From DATJGR01 sp963735085 (GTDB taxonomy: Bacteria > Pseudomonadota > Gammaproteobacteria > Pseudomonadales > Azotimanducaceae): DNA of 64,000 nt. Of the stretch, positions 32,786 to 41,515 are shown piece after piece. The stretch's first letter is position 1. Every line of letters begins with the position of its first letter. The notes below the pieces were generated by a model. The model was given only the letters and a program-made list of their open reading frames with translations. It did no database searches and was not told the DNA's origin. Made by a program: the position numbers and the translations under genes. The stretch lies in NCBI GenBank assembly GCA_963735085.1, contig CAVTJP010000005.1:1116001-1180000 (forward strand), read 5' to 3'.

Positions 32786-34061
32786 CGCGCGCGGTTACGC
32801 AGCCGAACTGGTGCGCCAGGTTGTGTATGGCGGGCGTTCACTGGATCGCGTCCTTTCGCTGGCGACGCCTTCTGATCGAGACAAGCCTCTCGTCCACGAG
32901 TTGACCATTGGTACTGTGCGGCACTTCTACTCGTTGTCGGACGAGGTCAGCGCTCGACTCAATGAAGCGTTGAAGCCGCGAGACATGATCGTCTTCTGCC
33001 TTCTACTCGTAGGCGCCTACCAGCTTCGACACACGCGCGTTCCGGGCTACGCAGCAGTGAACGAAAGTGTTGATGCGGCGCGTCAGATCGGCCGACCGTG
33101 GGCGCGCGGTCTAATCAACCATGTTCTGCGCAGCCTCGCTTTGGAGCCTTCGCTTGAGGCAACGTCAGAAGAGGCTGCATTTGACCATCCGAAGTGGTTG
33201 ATCGATCTAGTACGCGAGGATTATCCCGAAGCGTGGCGAGAGATACTATCCACAAGCCTCTCGCGCGCTCCGCTCACATTGCGGGTCAATAGAGCACTCA
33301 CGAGCCGGGAACAGGTCGTGGCAGCGCTGAAATCGGTCGGTGTAAGCGCCCACTTCGGCGACCCGGTTGACTGCGTGGTGGTGGATACTCCGACGGCCAC
33401 GGCAGACCTCGGGCTGGCGCAAGCCTGGGCCAGCGTCCAGGACGCCGGTGCGATGTGGGCCGCGCCAATCCTGCGGCCGAGGGCGGGGGAACGCGTACTC
33501 GACGCCTGCGCCGCACCGGGCGGCAAAGCGATGCACATCATCGAATACGCGCCCGGTGTTGAGTTGCGGGCGATGGACATTGACGCAGATCGCTGTGAGT
33601 TGGTCCGGGCAGAATGTCGCCGACACGGCCTCGATGACTCGTCGATCGTCTTGCTAGGCGACGCTGGTCAACTAGACTGGTGGGACGGCTCACCGTTCCA
33701 CCGCGTGCTCCTGGACGCACCCTGCAGCGGCTCCGGGACTCTGCGGCGACACCCGGACATCAAGCTACTAAAGCGCGAATCGGACATTGGTCAATATCAG
33801 TCGGTCCAACGCCGGTTGCTCGAAAGTCTGTGGCGAGTCGTCGACGTGGGCGGACGTCTGCTCTACTGCACCTGTTCCGTTCTCTCACTCGAGAACGACC
33901 GTATCGTGGAATGGTTCACCGAGCGGGCACCCAACGCATGCGTAATTCCAATAGATGCCGACTGTGGCATACCGACGCGATTTGGACGACAACTGTTACC
34001 CGCAATCAATGGCGCGGATGGTTTCTACTACTCGTTGATCGAGAAGCGCTCGGCTCAGTAG
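32739..34061 (+). CDS. rsmB: 16S rRNA (cytosine-967-C5)-methyltransferase RsmB
   Basis: About 440 residues. An N-terminal NusB-like RNA-binding domain (ARGYAAELVRQVVYGGRSLDRVL) is followed by the SAM-dependent methyltransferase: ERVLDACAAPGGKAMH (motif I), LDAPCSGSGTLRRHPDIK (motif IV with the catalytic-cycle Cys) and LYCTCSVLSLEND (motif VI, nucleophile Cys). It methylates C967 of 16S rRNA. ATG 32739 overlaps fmt by 47 bp; a TTG at 32769 is an alternative. Confidence 0.94.
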   Translation: MPISFAPDSRLPNRPNARGYAAELVRQVVYGGRSLDRVLSLATPSDRDKPLVHELTIGTVRHFYSLSDEVSARLNEALKPRDMIVFCLLLVGAYQLRHTRVPGYAAVNESVDAARQIGRPWARGLINHVLRSLALEPSLEATSEEAAFDHPKWLIDLVREDYPEAWREILSTSLSRAPLTLRVNRALTSREQVVAALKSVGVSAHFGDPVDCVVVDTPTATADLGLAQAWASVQDAGAMWAAPILRPRAGERVLDACAAPGGKAMHIIEYAPGVELRAMDIDADRCELVRAECRRHGLDDSSIVLLGDAGQLDWWDGSPFHRVLLDAPCSGSGTLRRHPDIKLLKRESDIGQYQSVQRRLLESLWRVVDVGGRLLYCTCSVLSLENDRIVEWFTERAPNACVIPIDADCGIPTRFGRQLLPAINGADGFYYSLIEKRSAQ

Positions 34062-34945
34062 ATCCTTTCGTGCGGAGTCGGTGGCTTTTTGAAACGTTTG
34101 TATTCCCACTGATACTGCGCCGGACCGGTTCGCACGAGCCGTTCGATCGCCGCGTTCATCGCCCCAAGGACCAACTTCGGCTCCTTCAGGCTCTCCATCT
34201 CGCTAAGCACTTCGAATCCCAAACTGAATCCGGCGCCACTGGGTAGCCGACGCGCGTGGCCGAGGATCAGCCGGGGCTGAAGCCGGTCAGCGAGGCGTTG
34301 AGCCAGGGTCATGGTCAACGCAGCCCTGCCGAAAAAAGGGACGTACGCCCCGGTCCCAGCGGAGGGCACTTGATCCGGCAAAATCGCCGCCACGCGCCCT
34401 TGCCTCAAAGCGACGTAGAGAGCACGAACACCTTTCGTATTGATCGGTACCAGCGAACTCCCAGTCCGCATGCGGGCGTTGCGAGTAATTGAGTCGAAGG
34501 CCGACATTTGCGGCGGATCATACAGCGCAGTGAGTCCGTACCGAGCGCCCAAGTACAGATTCAATACCTCCCAATTACCGAAGTGCGGCACAAGAACGAG
34601 CACGCCCTTGCCCACGCGTTGCGCTTCGTCGATCGCATCGATTCCGTCAACCGTTCGGATCAGATCTTTCCAGCGCTGGTCGCCCTGACGCCAAAGGATG
34701 CCGAACTCCGCCGCAAAGCGGCCGGTGTGGCGCAGACTCTCTCGAACAAGCCCATCGCGCTCCGCCTCAGACATTTCCGGGAAGCACACCTCCAGGTTCA
34801 AAGATGTGACTTGTCTCAGCGCGCCGCCGCACGCGTATGTCGAATCGCCAACGATCTTACCAAGGTGCTGCAACGAGCCGAAGGACAGCCAGCTCAACCC
34901 TCGCAGCAGCGCTTTAAGCGCAAGCGCGATCAGGCGATCACGCAA
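34055..34945 (-). CDS. Lipid A biosynthesis acyltransferase, LpxL/HtrB family
   Basis: A 296-residue lysophospholipid-acyltransferase-like protein with an N-terminal membrane helix. The catalytic HX4E motif HFGNWE is at 121-126, and LPDQVPSAGTGAYVPFFGR fits the acyl-binding region of LpxL. Such enzymes add a secondary acyl chain to lipid A. Whether it adds laurate, myristate or another chain is not visible. The start is a TTG inside the end of tag (16-bp overlap). It converges on rsmB with a 7-bp overlap. Confidence 0.88.
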   Translation of the reverse strand: MRDRLIALALKALLRGLSWLSFGSLQHLGKIVGDSTYACGGALRQVTSLNLEVCFPEMSEAERDGLVRESLRHTGRFAAEFGILWRQGDQRWKDLIRTVDGIDAIDEAQRVGKGVLVLVPHFGNWEVLNLYLGARYGLTALYDPPQMSAFDSITRNARMRTGSSLVPINTKGVRALYVALRQGRVAAILPDQVPSAGTGAYVPFFGRAALTMTLAQRLADRLQPRLILGHARRLPSGAGFSLGFEVLSEMESLKEPKLVLGAMNAAIERLVRTGPAQYQWEYKRFKKPPTPHERIY

Positions 34946-35526
34946 CGCTTTGCGCCCGGTTCATTGCACTGCGCGTGTCGAAAGCAGGTCGCCAGATGAT
35001 CATTCACCATGCCCGCCGCTTGCATGAATGCGTAGCAGATCGTCGGCCCGACGAATTTGAACCCTCTGGATTTCAATGCCCGCGACATTGACTCCGCCGC
35101 CGGCGTGGTCGAAGGGATCTGGCTGCCGGATCGCCATCTGTTGATTTGCGGCGCATCATCGACGAACGACCACAGGAACGCAGCCGCCCCCTCAAAGTGA
35201 TCCAACTCGATAAATCGCGCCGCGTTGCTTTGGACAGCGTCAAGCTTGCCGCGATGCCGAATGACGCCAGGATCGGCAAGAAGCCGAACACGATCACGCG
35301 CGCCAAGTCGTACTAGTGTCTCTGGACAGAACGCGAACATCACACCGCGCAAGTGGCGGCGCTTTCGAAGCACAGTGATCCAACTCAAACCCGCTTGCAT
35401 ACCCTCTAAAATCAGAAGTTCAAATAGCGCGTCGCGATCACGCGTCGGCACACCCCACTCGAGGTCGTGATAGCGTACATAGAGTGGATCTTCCCCACAC
35501 CAGGCGCATCGCACACTTTTGACCAT
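34930..35526 (-). CDS. tag: DNA-3-methyladenine glycosylase I
   Basis: A 198-residue helix-hairpin-helix-like glycosylase. The N-terminal RCAWCGEDPLYVRYHDLEWG carries the zinc Cys and His, ILEGMQAGLSWITVL carries the conserved Glu and Trp of the base pocket, and NDHLATCFRH near the C-terminus supplies the other zinc ligands. It excises 3-methyladenine from alkylated DNA. I use ATG 35526; the longer open frame upstream would run into gmhB on the other strand. Confidence 0.93.
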   Translation of the reverse strand: MVKSVRCAWCGEDPLYVRYHDLEWGVPTRDRDALFELLILEGMQAGLSWITVLRKRRHLRGVMFAFCPETLVRLGARDRVRLLADPGVIRHRGKLDAVQSNAARFIELDHFEGAAAFLWSFVDDAPQINRWRSGSQIPSTTPAAESMSRALKSRGFKFVGPTICYAFMQAAGMVNDHLATCFRHAQCNEPGAKRCVIA

Positions 35527-35575
35527 GTTTGAGATTTGCAGCAAGATTGCGGCGCATTTTACGCACGAATCCGTT

Positions 35576-36112
35576 ATGCCGCTTGTACTGCTCGATCGCG
35601 ACGGGGTCATCAATGAGGACTCAACCGCGTACATCAAGCATCCGTCTGAATGGACACCCATCCCTGGAAGCTTGGCGGCAATCGCGCGCCTCAATCGAAT
35701 CGGCTGCACCATTGCTGTTTGCACTAACCAGGCTGGTGTGGGACGAGGCCTCTTCGCAAAGGGCAATCTCGAGGCGATTCACCAGACTATGCGAGCGGCC
35801 ATCGCCCGAGAGGGCGGGCACATCGATGCAATCTTTTGTTGCACCCACGCGCCCGATGCACGCTGCGCGTGTCGCAAGCCGAAGCCCGGACTACTACTGC
35901 ACGCGATGCGCGTGCTGAACGCATCGCCAAACGACACCACCTTTGTCGGCGACTCGCTGCGCGACACGCAGGCAGCGCTCGCGGCTGGATGTACCCCTGT
36001 ACTGGTGCGCACGGGAAACGGCACGAATTGCGAAGCGGACGCGCGCGCCAGTGGTGTCACACGCGTATTCGACGATCTTGCGTGCGTGGCGGACTGGCTC
36101 ATCAATCGATGA
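35576..36112 (+). CDS. gmhB: D-glycero-beta-D-manno-heptose-1,7-bisphosphate 7-phosphatase GmhB
   Basis: A 178-residue HAD-IIIA phosphatase. The nucleophile motif is LLDRDGVINED (Asp7, Asp9), and the zinc loop CTHAPDARCACRKPKPG (Cys89, His91, Cys97, Cys99) is diagnostic for GmhB. It dephosphorylates heptose bisphosphate in LPS inner-core synthesis. The ATG at 35576 starts right at the conserved MPLVLLDRDG. It diverges from tag across 49 bp and overlaps plsC by 4 bp (ATGA). Confidence 0.93.
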   Translation: MPLVLLDRDGVINEDSTAYIKHPSEWTPIPGSLAAIARLNRIGCTIAVCTNQAGVGRGLFAKGNLEAIHQTMRAAIAREGGHIDAIFCCTHAPDARCACRKPKPGLLLHAMRVLNASPNDTTFVGDSLRDTQAALAAGCTPVLVRTGNGTNCEADARASGVTRVFDDLACVADWLINR

Positions 36113-36876
36113 TCGGGGCGACAATCGCAAATATCCGCGCACTCGCGTTTTACGCAGGATATATTTGCGTCACGATCGTCTGGGGGTCGTTGTCTGTACT
36201 GATTGCGTGGATCTTCCCGTTCCGGTTTCGGTTTCACTTTGTGATCGGATGCTGGACACGAATGGTTTTGGGCTGGCTGCGCCTGTGTTGCGGCATAAGC
36301 GTTCGCGTGGAGGGTCGCGAGCACATTCCCAGCGAGCCTTGTATCGTGTTCGTAAAGCACGAGAGCACTTGGGAGACACTATTTGTTCAGACCCTGTTCG
36401 CGCCTCAGGCGACCATCGTAAAGGCCGAGTTGTTACTGATCCCCTTTTTCGGCTGGGCGTTCCGATTGTTGCGGCCCATCGCCATCGACCGTACCGACCC
36501 GCGGGCCGCGTTGCGCGCCCTGATCAACGAAGGTAAGGCGCGCCTCGATAAGGGGATCTGGGTCGTACTCTTTCCAGAAGGAACCCGCGTGCCGATTGGC
36601 GAGACGCGCAAATTTCAGATCGGTGGCGCGGCACTGGCGGAGTCGAGCGGCCGCCCCGTGCTCGTGGTGGCTCACAACGCAGGGGAGTTTTGGCCGGCAC
36701 ACCGTCTGGGCAAGCGCCCCGGCACTATTCGGGTCATCGTATCCCCACCGATTCCCGCACTCGGCATCAACCGCAAGCAGCTCAATGCGTCAGCCGAGGC
36801 AACCCTGGCGGCAGGCATGACTACATTCGGACGCGCAGAAATCAGACATCGAGATTCGCCACCGATAATGCATTAG
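36109..36876 (+). CDS. plsC: 1-acyl-sn-glycerol-3-phosphate acyltransferase
   Basis: A 255-residue membrane-bound acyltransferase with an N-terminal helix (ICVTIVWGSLSVLIAWIF). The HX4E motif HESTWE is at 84-89 and the glycerophosphate-binding FPEGTR at 155-160. It makes phosphatidic acid from lysophosphatidic acid. It is coupled to gmhB, as in Pseudomonas next to gyrB, and its 3' end overlaps the convergent gyrB by 35 bp. Confidence 0.92.
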   Translation: MIGATIANIRALAFYAGYICVTIVWGSLSVLIAWIFPFRFRFHFVIGCWTRMVLGWLRLCCGISVRVEGREHIPSEPCIVFVKHESTWETLFVQTLFAPQATIVKAELLLIPFFGWAFRLLRPIAIDRTDPRAALRALINEGKARLDKGIWVVLFPEGTRVPIGETRKFQIGGAALAESSGRPVLVVAHNAGEFWPAHRLGKRPGTIRVIVSPPIPALGINRKQLNASAEATLAAGMTTFGRAEIRHRDSPPIMH

Positions 36877-39250
36877 AGACAATGAAATCTCGTCTCGGCT
36901 CGACCTGGTCGCCCATTAACGTCGTGAACATCTGGTCGGCCGCGATTGCATCATCGACTGTCACCCGCAACATGCGGCGCACCTCCGGGTCCATTGTCGT
37001 TTCCCAAAGTTGATCCGGGTTCATCTCTCCAAGGCCCTTGTAGCGCTGGATATCAACGCCGCGCCGCGCCTGGTCCATCAACCAGTCAAGCGCATCACCG
37101 AAACGTTGGACTGCCATGCGTTTGTCGGCGCGCCTGACGTACGCTCCGTCCCCAACGAGTTCGTAAAGGCGCTGCGCAAGACTGGCGATACTTCGATAAT
37201 CGGCAGAGAGAAAGAAGTCCTGACCGAAGGTGACATGCTGCGCAACACCTTGGGTGTTGATCGTGACCGTCGGTAAATACACTTGGTGCTCGGGGTCGAA
37301 CGTCACGCTAACGCGGATGTCGTGACCGGCGCTCGCCTGGAACCGAGCCCGCAATGCATTCACCCAATCGGTCACCCGCGAAACATCGTTGAGATTCTCG
37401 GGTTGTAGCGGAGGCCCATCCAACAGGAGTCTGGTCAAGTGAATCGGGTAGATTCGCGTCAGTGCCTCTAAACGAGTGAGGACACTCCGGTAACTGCGTG
37501 ACAACGATTCGAGTTGCTCACCTTTTAGTGGCGGCGCCTGATCATTGATGTACAACTCGGCGTCATCGAGCGCCATTTGGAGGAAGTGCTCGCTCAATTC
37601 CGCATCGTCTTTGATGTAGCGTTCCTGTCGACCCTTTTTCACTTTGTAGAGCGGTGGCTGGGCTATATAGATGTGGCCGCGCTCGATGAGTTCCGGCATT
37701 TGGCGGAAGAAAAACGTCAGCAGCAGCGTTCGGATGTGCGAACCGTCCACATCAGCGTCCGTCATGACGATGATGCGATGATAGCGAAGCTTCGCGACGT
37801 CGAATTCGGTTCTGCCTATGCCGCAACCCAGCGCCGTTACCAGCGTTCCAATCTCCTGCGACGACAACATTTTGTCAAAACGGGCTTTCTCGACATTCAG
37901 AATCTTGCCCTTCAGCGGCAAGATCGCCTGGGTGCGACGATCACGCCCTTGTTTCGCAGAACCGCCGGCCGAATCACCCTCGACCAGGTAGAGTTCCGAC
38001 AGCGCAGGATCCTTTTCCTGGCAATCCGCCAGCTTGCCCGGCAGCCCTGCAATGTCGAGCGCACCTTTCCGTCTCGTCATCTCGCGTGCTTTGCGCGCAG
38101 CCTCTCTGGCGCGCGCCGCGTCGATCATCTTTGTCACCACGCTTCGGGCATCCTGGGGATGCTCATCGAGGTATTCCGTGAAAAACCGGGTGAGTTCCTG
38201 CTCGACCGCAGCCTTAACTTCGCTGGAAACAAGCTTGTCCTTGGTCTGCGATGAGAACTTCGGGTCATGTACTTTCACCGAAACGACGGCCGTGAGGCCT
38301 TCGCGAGCATCATCGCCGGTGGTGGCGACGTTCAGCTTTTTCGCCAAACCTTCCCGCTCGATGTACTGATTTAGAGTCCGCGTGAGTCCGGAACGAAAGC
38401 CGGCCAAATGGGTGCCCCCGTCGCCTTGCGGGATGTTGTTCGTGTAAGTGAATACTTGCTCTTGGAAGCTATCATTCCATTGCATGGCTACTTCCACGCC
38501 GATTCGGTCCTCACGTTCGTGCGCGAAGTAGAAGACCTCGTTCAGAGAATTTTTGTTTTGATTCAAATACTTAACGAACTCTTTCAGTCCGCCTTCATAA
38601 ACAAAAAGGTCTTCTTTGCCAGTACGCTCGTCGGTCAAACGGATCTTCACGCCTGAATTCAGAAACGCGAGCTCTCGAAGTCGCTTTGCGAGAATGTCGT
38701 AATGGAATTCGATGTTGCGGAAGGTCACCGCTGACGGCTTGAAGTAGCACTCGGTACCACGACGCTCGGTTTCACCTACCACCTTGAGGGGCTCTTCCGG
38801 TATGCCATGCTGATAGGTCTGCTGGTACACCTTCTGGTTGCGGCGAACTGTCAATCGAAATGTTTCGGACAGCGCATTGACGACGGACACGCCGACGCCG
38901 TGTAGCCCGCCGGAGACCTTGTAGCTGTTTTCGTCAAATTTCCCGCCGGCATGGAGTGTCGTCATGATGACTTCGGCCGCCGACACACCCTCTTCCTTGT
39001 GAATGTCCACCGGAATGCCGCGGCCATTGTCCCTCACGGTAATCGCTTCGCCGACATGAATGAAGACATGGATTTCGTCGCAATGACCAGCGAGCGCCTC
39101 ATCGATGCTGTTATCGACTAACTCCTGGACCATGTGATGCAGCCCGGTCCCGTCTTCAGTATCCCCGATGTACATGCCCGGGCGTTTGCGTACTGCGTCC
39201 AGGCCGCGCAATACCTTAATACTCTCAGAATCGTACTTCCCTTCCGACAT
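36842..39250 (-). CDS. gyrB: DNA gyrase subunit B
   Basis: An 802-residue type IIA topoisomerase ATPase subunit. The GHKL ATPase motifs are QELVDNSIDEALAGH and KVSGGLHGVGVSVVNALS. The TOPRIM elements are LVEGDSAGGSAKQGR and MTDADVDGSHIRTLL. The insertion typical of Gram-negative GyrB and the C-terminal QRYKGLGEMNPDQLWETTM are both present. With GyrA it introduces negative supercoils. Last gene of the dnaA-dnaN-recF-gyrB run reading away from the origin. Confidence 0.98.
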   Translation of the reverse strand: MSEGKYDSESIKVLRGLDAVRKRPGMYIGDTEDGTGLHHMVQELVDNSIDEALAGHCDEIHVFIHVGEAITVRDNGRGIPVDIHKEEGVSAAEVIMTTLHAGGKFDENSYKVSGGLHGVGVSVVNALSETFRLTVRRNQKVYQQTYQHGIPEEPLKVVGETERRGTECYFKPSAVTFRNIEFHYDILAKRLRELAFLNSGVKIRLTDERTGKEDLFVYEGGLKEFVKYLNQNKNSLNEVFYFAHEREDRIGVEVAMQWNDSFQEQVFTYTNNIPQGDGGTHLAGFRSGLTRTLNQYIEREGLAKKLNVATTGDDAREGLTAVVSVKVHDPKFSSQTKDKLVSSEVKAAVEQELTRFFTEYLDEHPQDARSVVTKMIDAARAREAARKAREMTRRKGALDIAGLPGKLADCQEKDPALSELYLVEGDSAGGSAKQGRDRRTQAILPLKGKILNVEKARFDKMLSSQEIGTLVTALGCGIGRTEFDVAKLRYHRIIVMTDADVDGSHIRTLLLTFFFRQMPELIERGHIYIAQPPLYKVKKGRQERYIKDDAELSEHFLQMALDDAELYINDQAPPLKGEQLESLSRSYRSVLTRLEALTRIYPIHLTRLLLDGPPLQPENLNDVSRVTDWVNALRARFQASAGHDIRVSVTFDPEHQVYLPTVTINTQGVAQHVTFGQDFFLSADYRSIASLAQRLYELVGDGAYVRRADKRMAVQRFGDALDWLMDQARRGVDIQRYKGLGEMNPDQLWETTMDPEVRRMLRVTVDDAIAADQMFTTLMGDQVEPRRDFIVSNALSVANLDV

Positions 39251-39259
39251 TCCTCTCTC

Positions 39260-40360
39260 CTAAGTGTCAATCGGGTGACACGACCCTTGTTCCACGTGAA
39301 ACACTTGCCTGCTTCCGGCGAACGCCGAGCCGAGCGGCGGCACTGATGTGGCAGTTGCAAGAACCTGGCAACCCGCCTCCTCTAATGCTCGAAAGAAACG
39401 CTCGTTGTGTGCGGCGTCTAATTCAGCGCCGACATCATCGATCAGAAAAAGACTCCGCCGACCCGCAATCTGGGTGGTGGCCTCAGCCTGCGCCAATACC
39501 AGCGCGCTCGCTACAACCTTTGCCTGGCCCCTGGAGAGCGTGGCGGCGGCTGGATGACCGCCAATATCCAAGTGAAGATCTCCGCGATGCGGGCCGCAAT
39601 GCGTGAGCCCGAATTTTACATCGCGCAACTGCGCCTCGCGCAAACTATCTTCGAGCGTCGAGTTCTCTCTCCACCCCCGCTTGTATGAAATCTCGACCCG
39701 GATCGATTGATCCAAGCTGTGCAGCCTCGCCCGGACCAGCGGAAGCAATCTTTCAAGGTATTGCTGCCTTGTCGCATCGACCCGCTCGCCTTGCACGACC
39801 AGGCGTTTCGTCCAGACAACCAACTCGCCCTCCGCGAAGGTTTCCCGGTCCTTAAGGCGCCGCAACAGAGAGTTACGCTGCTGCATTGTTCGCTGAAAAT
39901 CGCGCAATTCATCGAGATAGGATGGTTTCACGTGGAACGTCCCCCAATCCACGAACCGTCTTCGCTCCCGTGGCCCACCAAATACCAAACTGGCCGCGTC
40001 CGGTAGCGCCATTTGAATGGGCATCAGTCGGGCAACTTCGGACGTTCGTCGCTCCGGAGCTTCATTGAGCCTCAAATCTATTCGATTTCCCCGCTGTCTC
40101 ACCACGCCGGCAGACAGACGACCCCGGTGCTCATCATCGAATTGAGCCCGCACGAGAAGCGCTTCCGCATCTCGTTGAATGATTGGCTCTACCAGTGACG
40201 ATCGAAACGAACGGCCCCTGGCGAGCAAGTGAACAGCTTCCAGAATCGCAGTCTTTCCCGCGCCATTGGGGCCGACAAACAGATTCAAGCCCCGAGCGCA
40301 GTCAATCGCCACGGACGACAGGTTGCGAACGGCTTCAATCTCCAACCTGATCAGCCGCAT
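39260..40360 (-). CDS. recF: DNA replication and repair protein RecF
   Basis: A 366-residue SMC-like ATPase. Walker A GPNGAGKT is at 30-37, the signature region is LSRGQAKVVASAL, and Walker B is SLFLIDDVGAELD. It helps load RecA at gaps with RecOR. Two parS-like palindromes lie within its coding sequence, encoding FHVKP in the middle and FHVEQ near the C-terminus. nine bases separate it from gyrB and 29 from dnaN. Confidence 0.96.
   Translation of the reverse strand: MRLIRLEIEAVRNLSSVAIDCARGLNLFVGPNGAGKTAILEAVHLLARGRSFRSSLVEPIIQRDAEALLVRAQFDDEHRGRLSAGVVRQRGNRIDLRLNEAPERRTSEVARLMPIQMALPDAASLVFGGPRERRRFVDWGTFHVKPSYLDELRDFQRTMQQRNSLLRRLKDRETFAEGELVVWTKRLVVQGERVDATRQQYLERLLPLVRARLHSLDQSIRVEISYKRGWRENSTLEDSLREAQLRDVKFGLTHCGPHRGDLHLDIGGHPAAATLSRGQAKVVASALVLAQAEATTQIAGRRSLFLIDDVGAELDAAHNERFFRALEEAGCQVLATATSVPPLGSAFAGSRQVFHVEQGSCHPIDT
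39288..39303. promoter_or_regulatory. parS centromere site (perfect match)
   Basis: TGTTCCACGTGAAACA matches the bacterial parS consensus at all 16 positions. It lies in the 3' end of recF, where it encodes part of FHVEQ. It is about 12 kb from the parAB genes and about 3.5 kb from the predicted origin, so it is a likely nucleation site for ParB. Confidence 0.9.
39924..39939. promoter_or_regulatory. Second parS-like site (14 of 16)
   Basis: GGTTTCACGTGGAACG differs from the reverse-oriented parS consensus only at the two outermost bases. It lies inside recF and encodes part of TFHVKP. The core 14 bases are intact, so ParB binding is plausible. Confidence 0.7.
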
Positions 40361-40389
40361 CGGACTAGAGGCAGTACGCCGGCGCGAGA

Positions 40390-41496
40390 CTACAGGCGCA
40401 TCGGCATCACGACGTAAACAGAATCGTCTGCACCCGGACCATCAACCAGCGCGCTGCTATTGGCATCCGAAACCGAAAGACGAACCGTATCCGTCGAGAG
40501 AACGCCCAGCACGTCCTGCAAGTAGCTCACGTTGAAACCAATCTCAAAACTCTGCCCCGAGTACCCGACCTCAACGACTTCCTCCGCCTCCTCCTGCTCC
40601 GGGTTATTGGCGCGAATCGTCAACTGATCCGGTTCCAGCGCAATGCGCACGCCGCGGTATTTTTCATTTGATAAGATCGACGCTCGCGCAAAGGCCTGAC
40701 GCAGGCCCTCGCGGTCGGCCGTGACCAAGTTGGTACTTTCCTTAGGGATTACCTTCTCATAGTCTGGAAATCGGCCATCTACGAGTTTGGTTGTCAACGT
40801 GTATCCTGCGTGTGTGATACGAATGTGGTTTCGCGCCACGGACACAGTGACCGAATCGTCGCCCTCGGCAAGCAGCCTGGCCATCTCGAGCACTCCCTTA
40901 CGTGGCACGATTGCCTGGGTGCGCTCGGTAGACGGTACGCCACGCTCCAACGTACACATCGCCAATCGATGCCCGTCCGTTGCCACCGTACGTATATGTT
41001 TGGCGGTCACCTCCAACAACATGCCGTTGAGAAAGTAACGCACGTCCTGTTGCGCCATTGAGAATGCCGTCTGCGCCAACAAACGCTGCATCTCCACGCG
41101 CGACAGAACCAATTCAAGATCACTTTCAGCCTCTTCAACTCTCGGAAAATCAGCAACCGGCAAGGTGCCCAGCGAGAAGCGGCTGCGCCCCGACCGAACG
41201 ATCGCTCTGTCCCCGGCTACTTCAACCGTTACCGACGCTCCGTCAGGCAACGAGCGCCAGATATCGGCCAGCTTGCGGGCAGGGATCGTCGCCTGACCAG
41301 GTTCTGACACATCCACATTTTCTCTCCGCGCAACAAGTTCGACCTCGAGATCCGTGCCTGCGAATGACACGGACCCATCTTGTGCAGCGTCCACGAACAC
41401 GTTCGCAAGCACCGGCAATGTCTGACGACGCTCCACGACGCCTGTTACTAATTGCAGAGGGCGCAACAATGTGTCGCGGGGAGTAGTGAATTTCAT
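40390..41496 (-). CDS. dnaN: DNA polymerase III beta sliding clamp
   Basis: A 368-residue clamp made of three similar domains. The start MKFTTPRDTLLRPLQLVTGVVERRQTLPVLANV and the C-terminal DDSVYVVMPMRL end are typical; the C-terminal MPMRL is part of the partner-binding cleft. It tethers polymerase III to DNA. Lies 19 bp after dnaA in the same direction. Confidence 0.98.
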   Translation of the reverse strand: MKFTTPRDTLLRPLQLVTGVVERRQTLPVLANVFVDAAQDGSVSFAGTDLEVELVARRENVDVSEPGQATIPARKLADIWRSLPDGASVTVEVAGDRAIVRSGRSRFSLGTLPVADFPRVEEAESDLELVLSRVEMQRLLAQTAFSMAQQDVRYFLNGMLLEVTAKHIRTVATDGHRLAMCTLERGVPSTERTQAIVPRKGVLEMARLLAEGDDSVTVSVARNHIRITHAGYTLTTKLVDGRFPDYEKVIPKESTNLVTADREGLRQAFARASILSNEKYRGVRIALEPDQLTIRANNPEQEEAEEVVEVGYSGQSFEIGFNVSYLQDVLGVLSTDTVRLSVSDANSSALVDGPGADDSVYVVMPMRL

Positions 41497-41515
41497 CCGA
41501 TCCAGCTTCCTTTGT

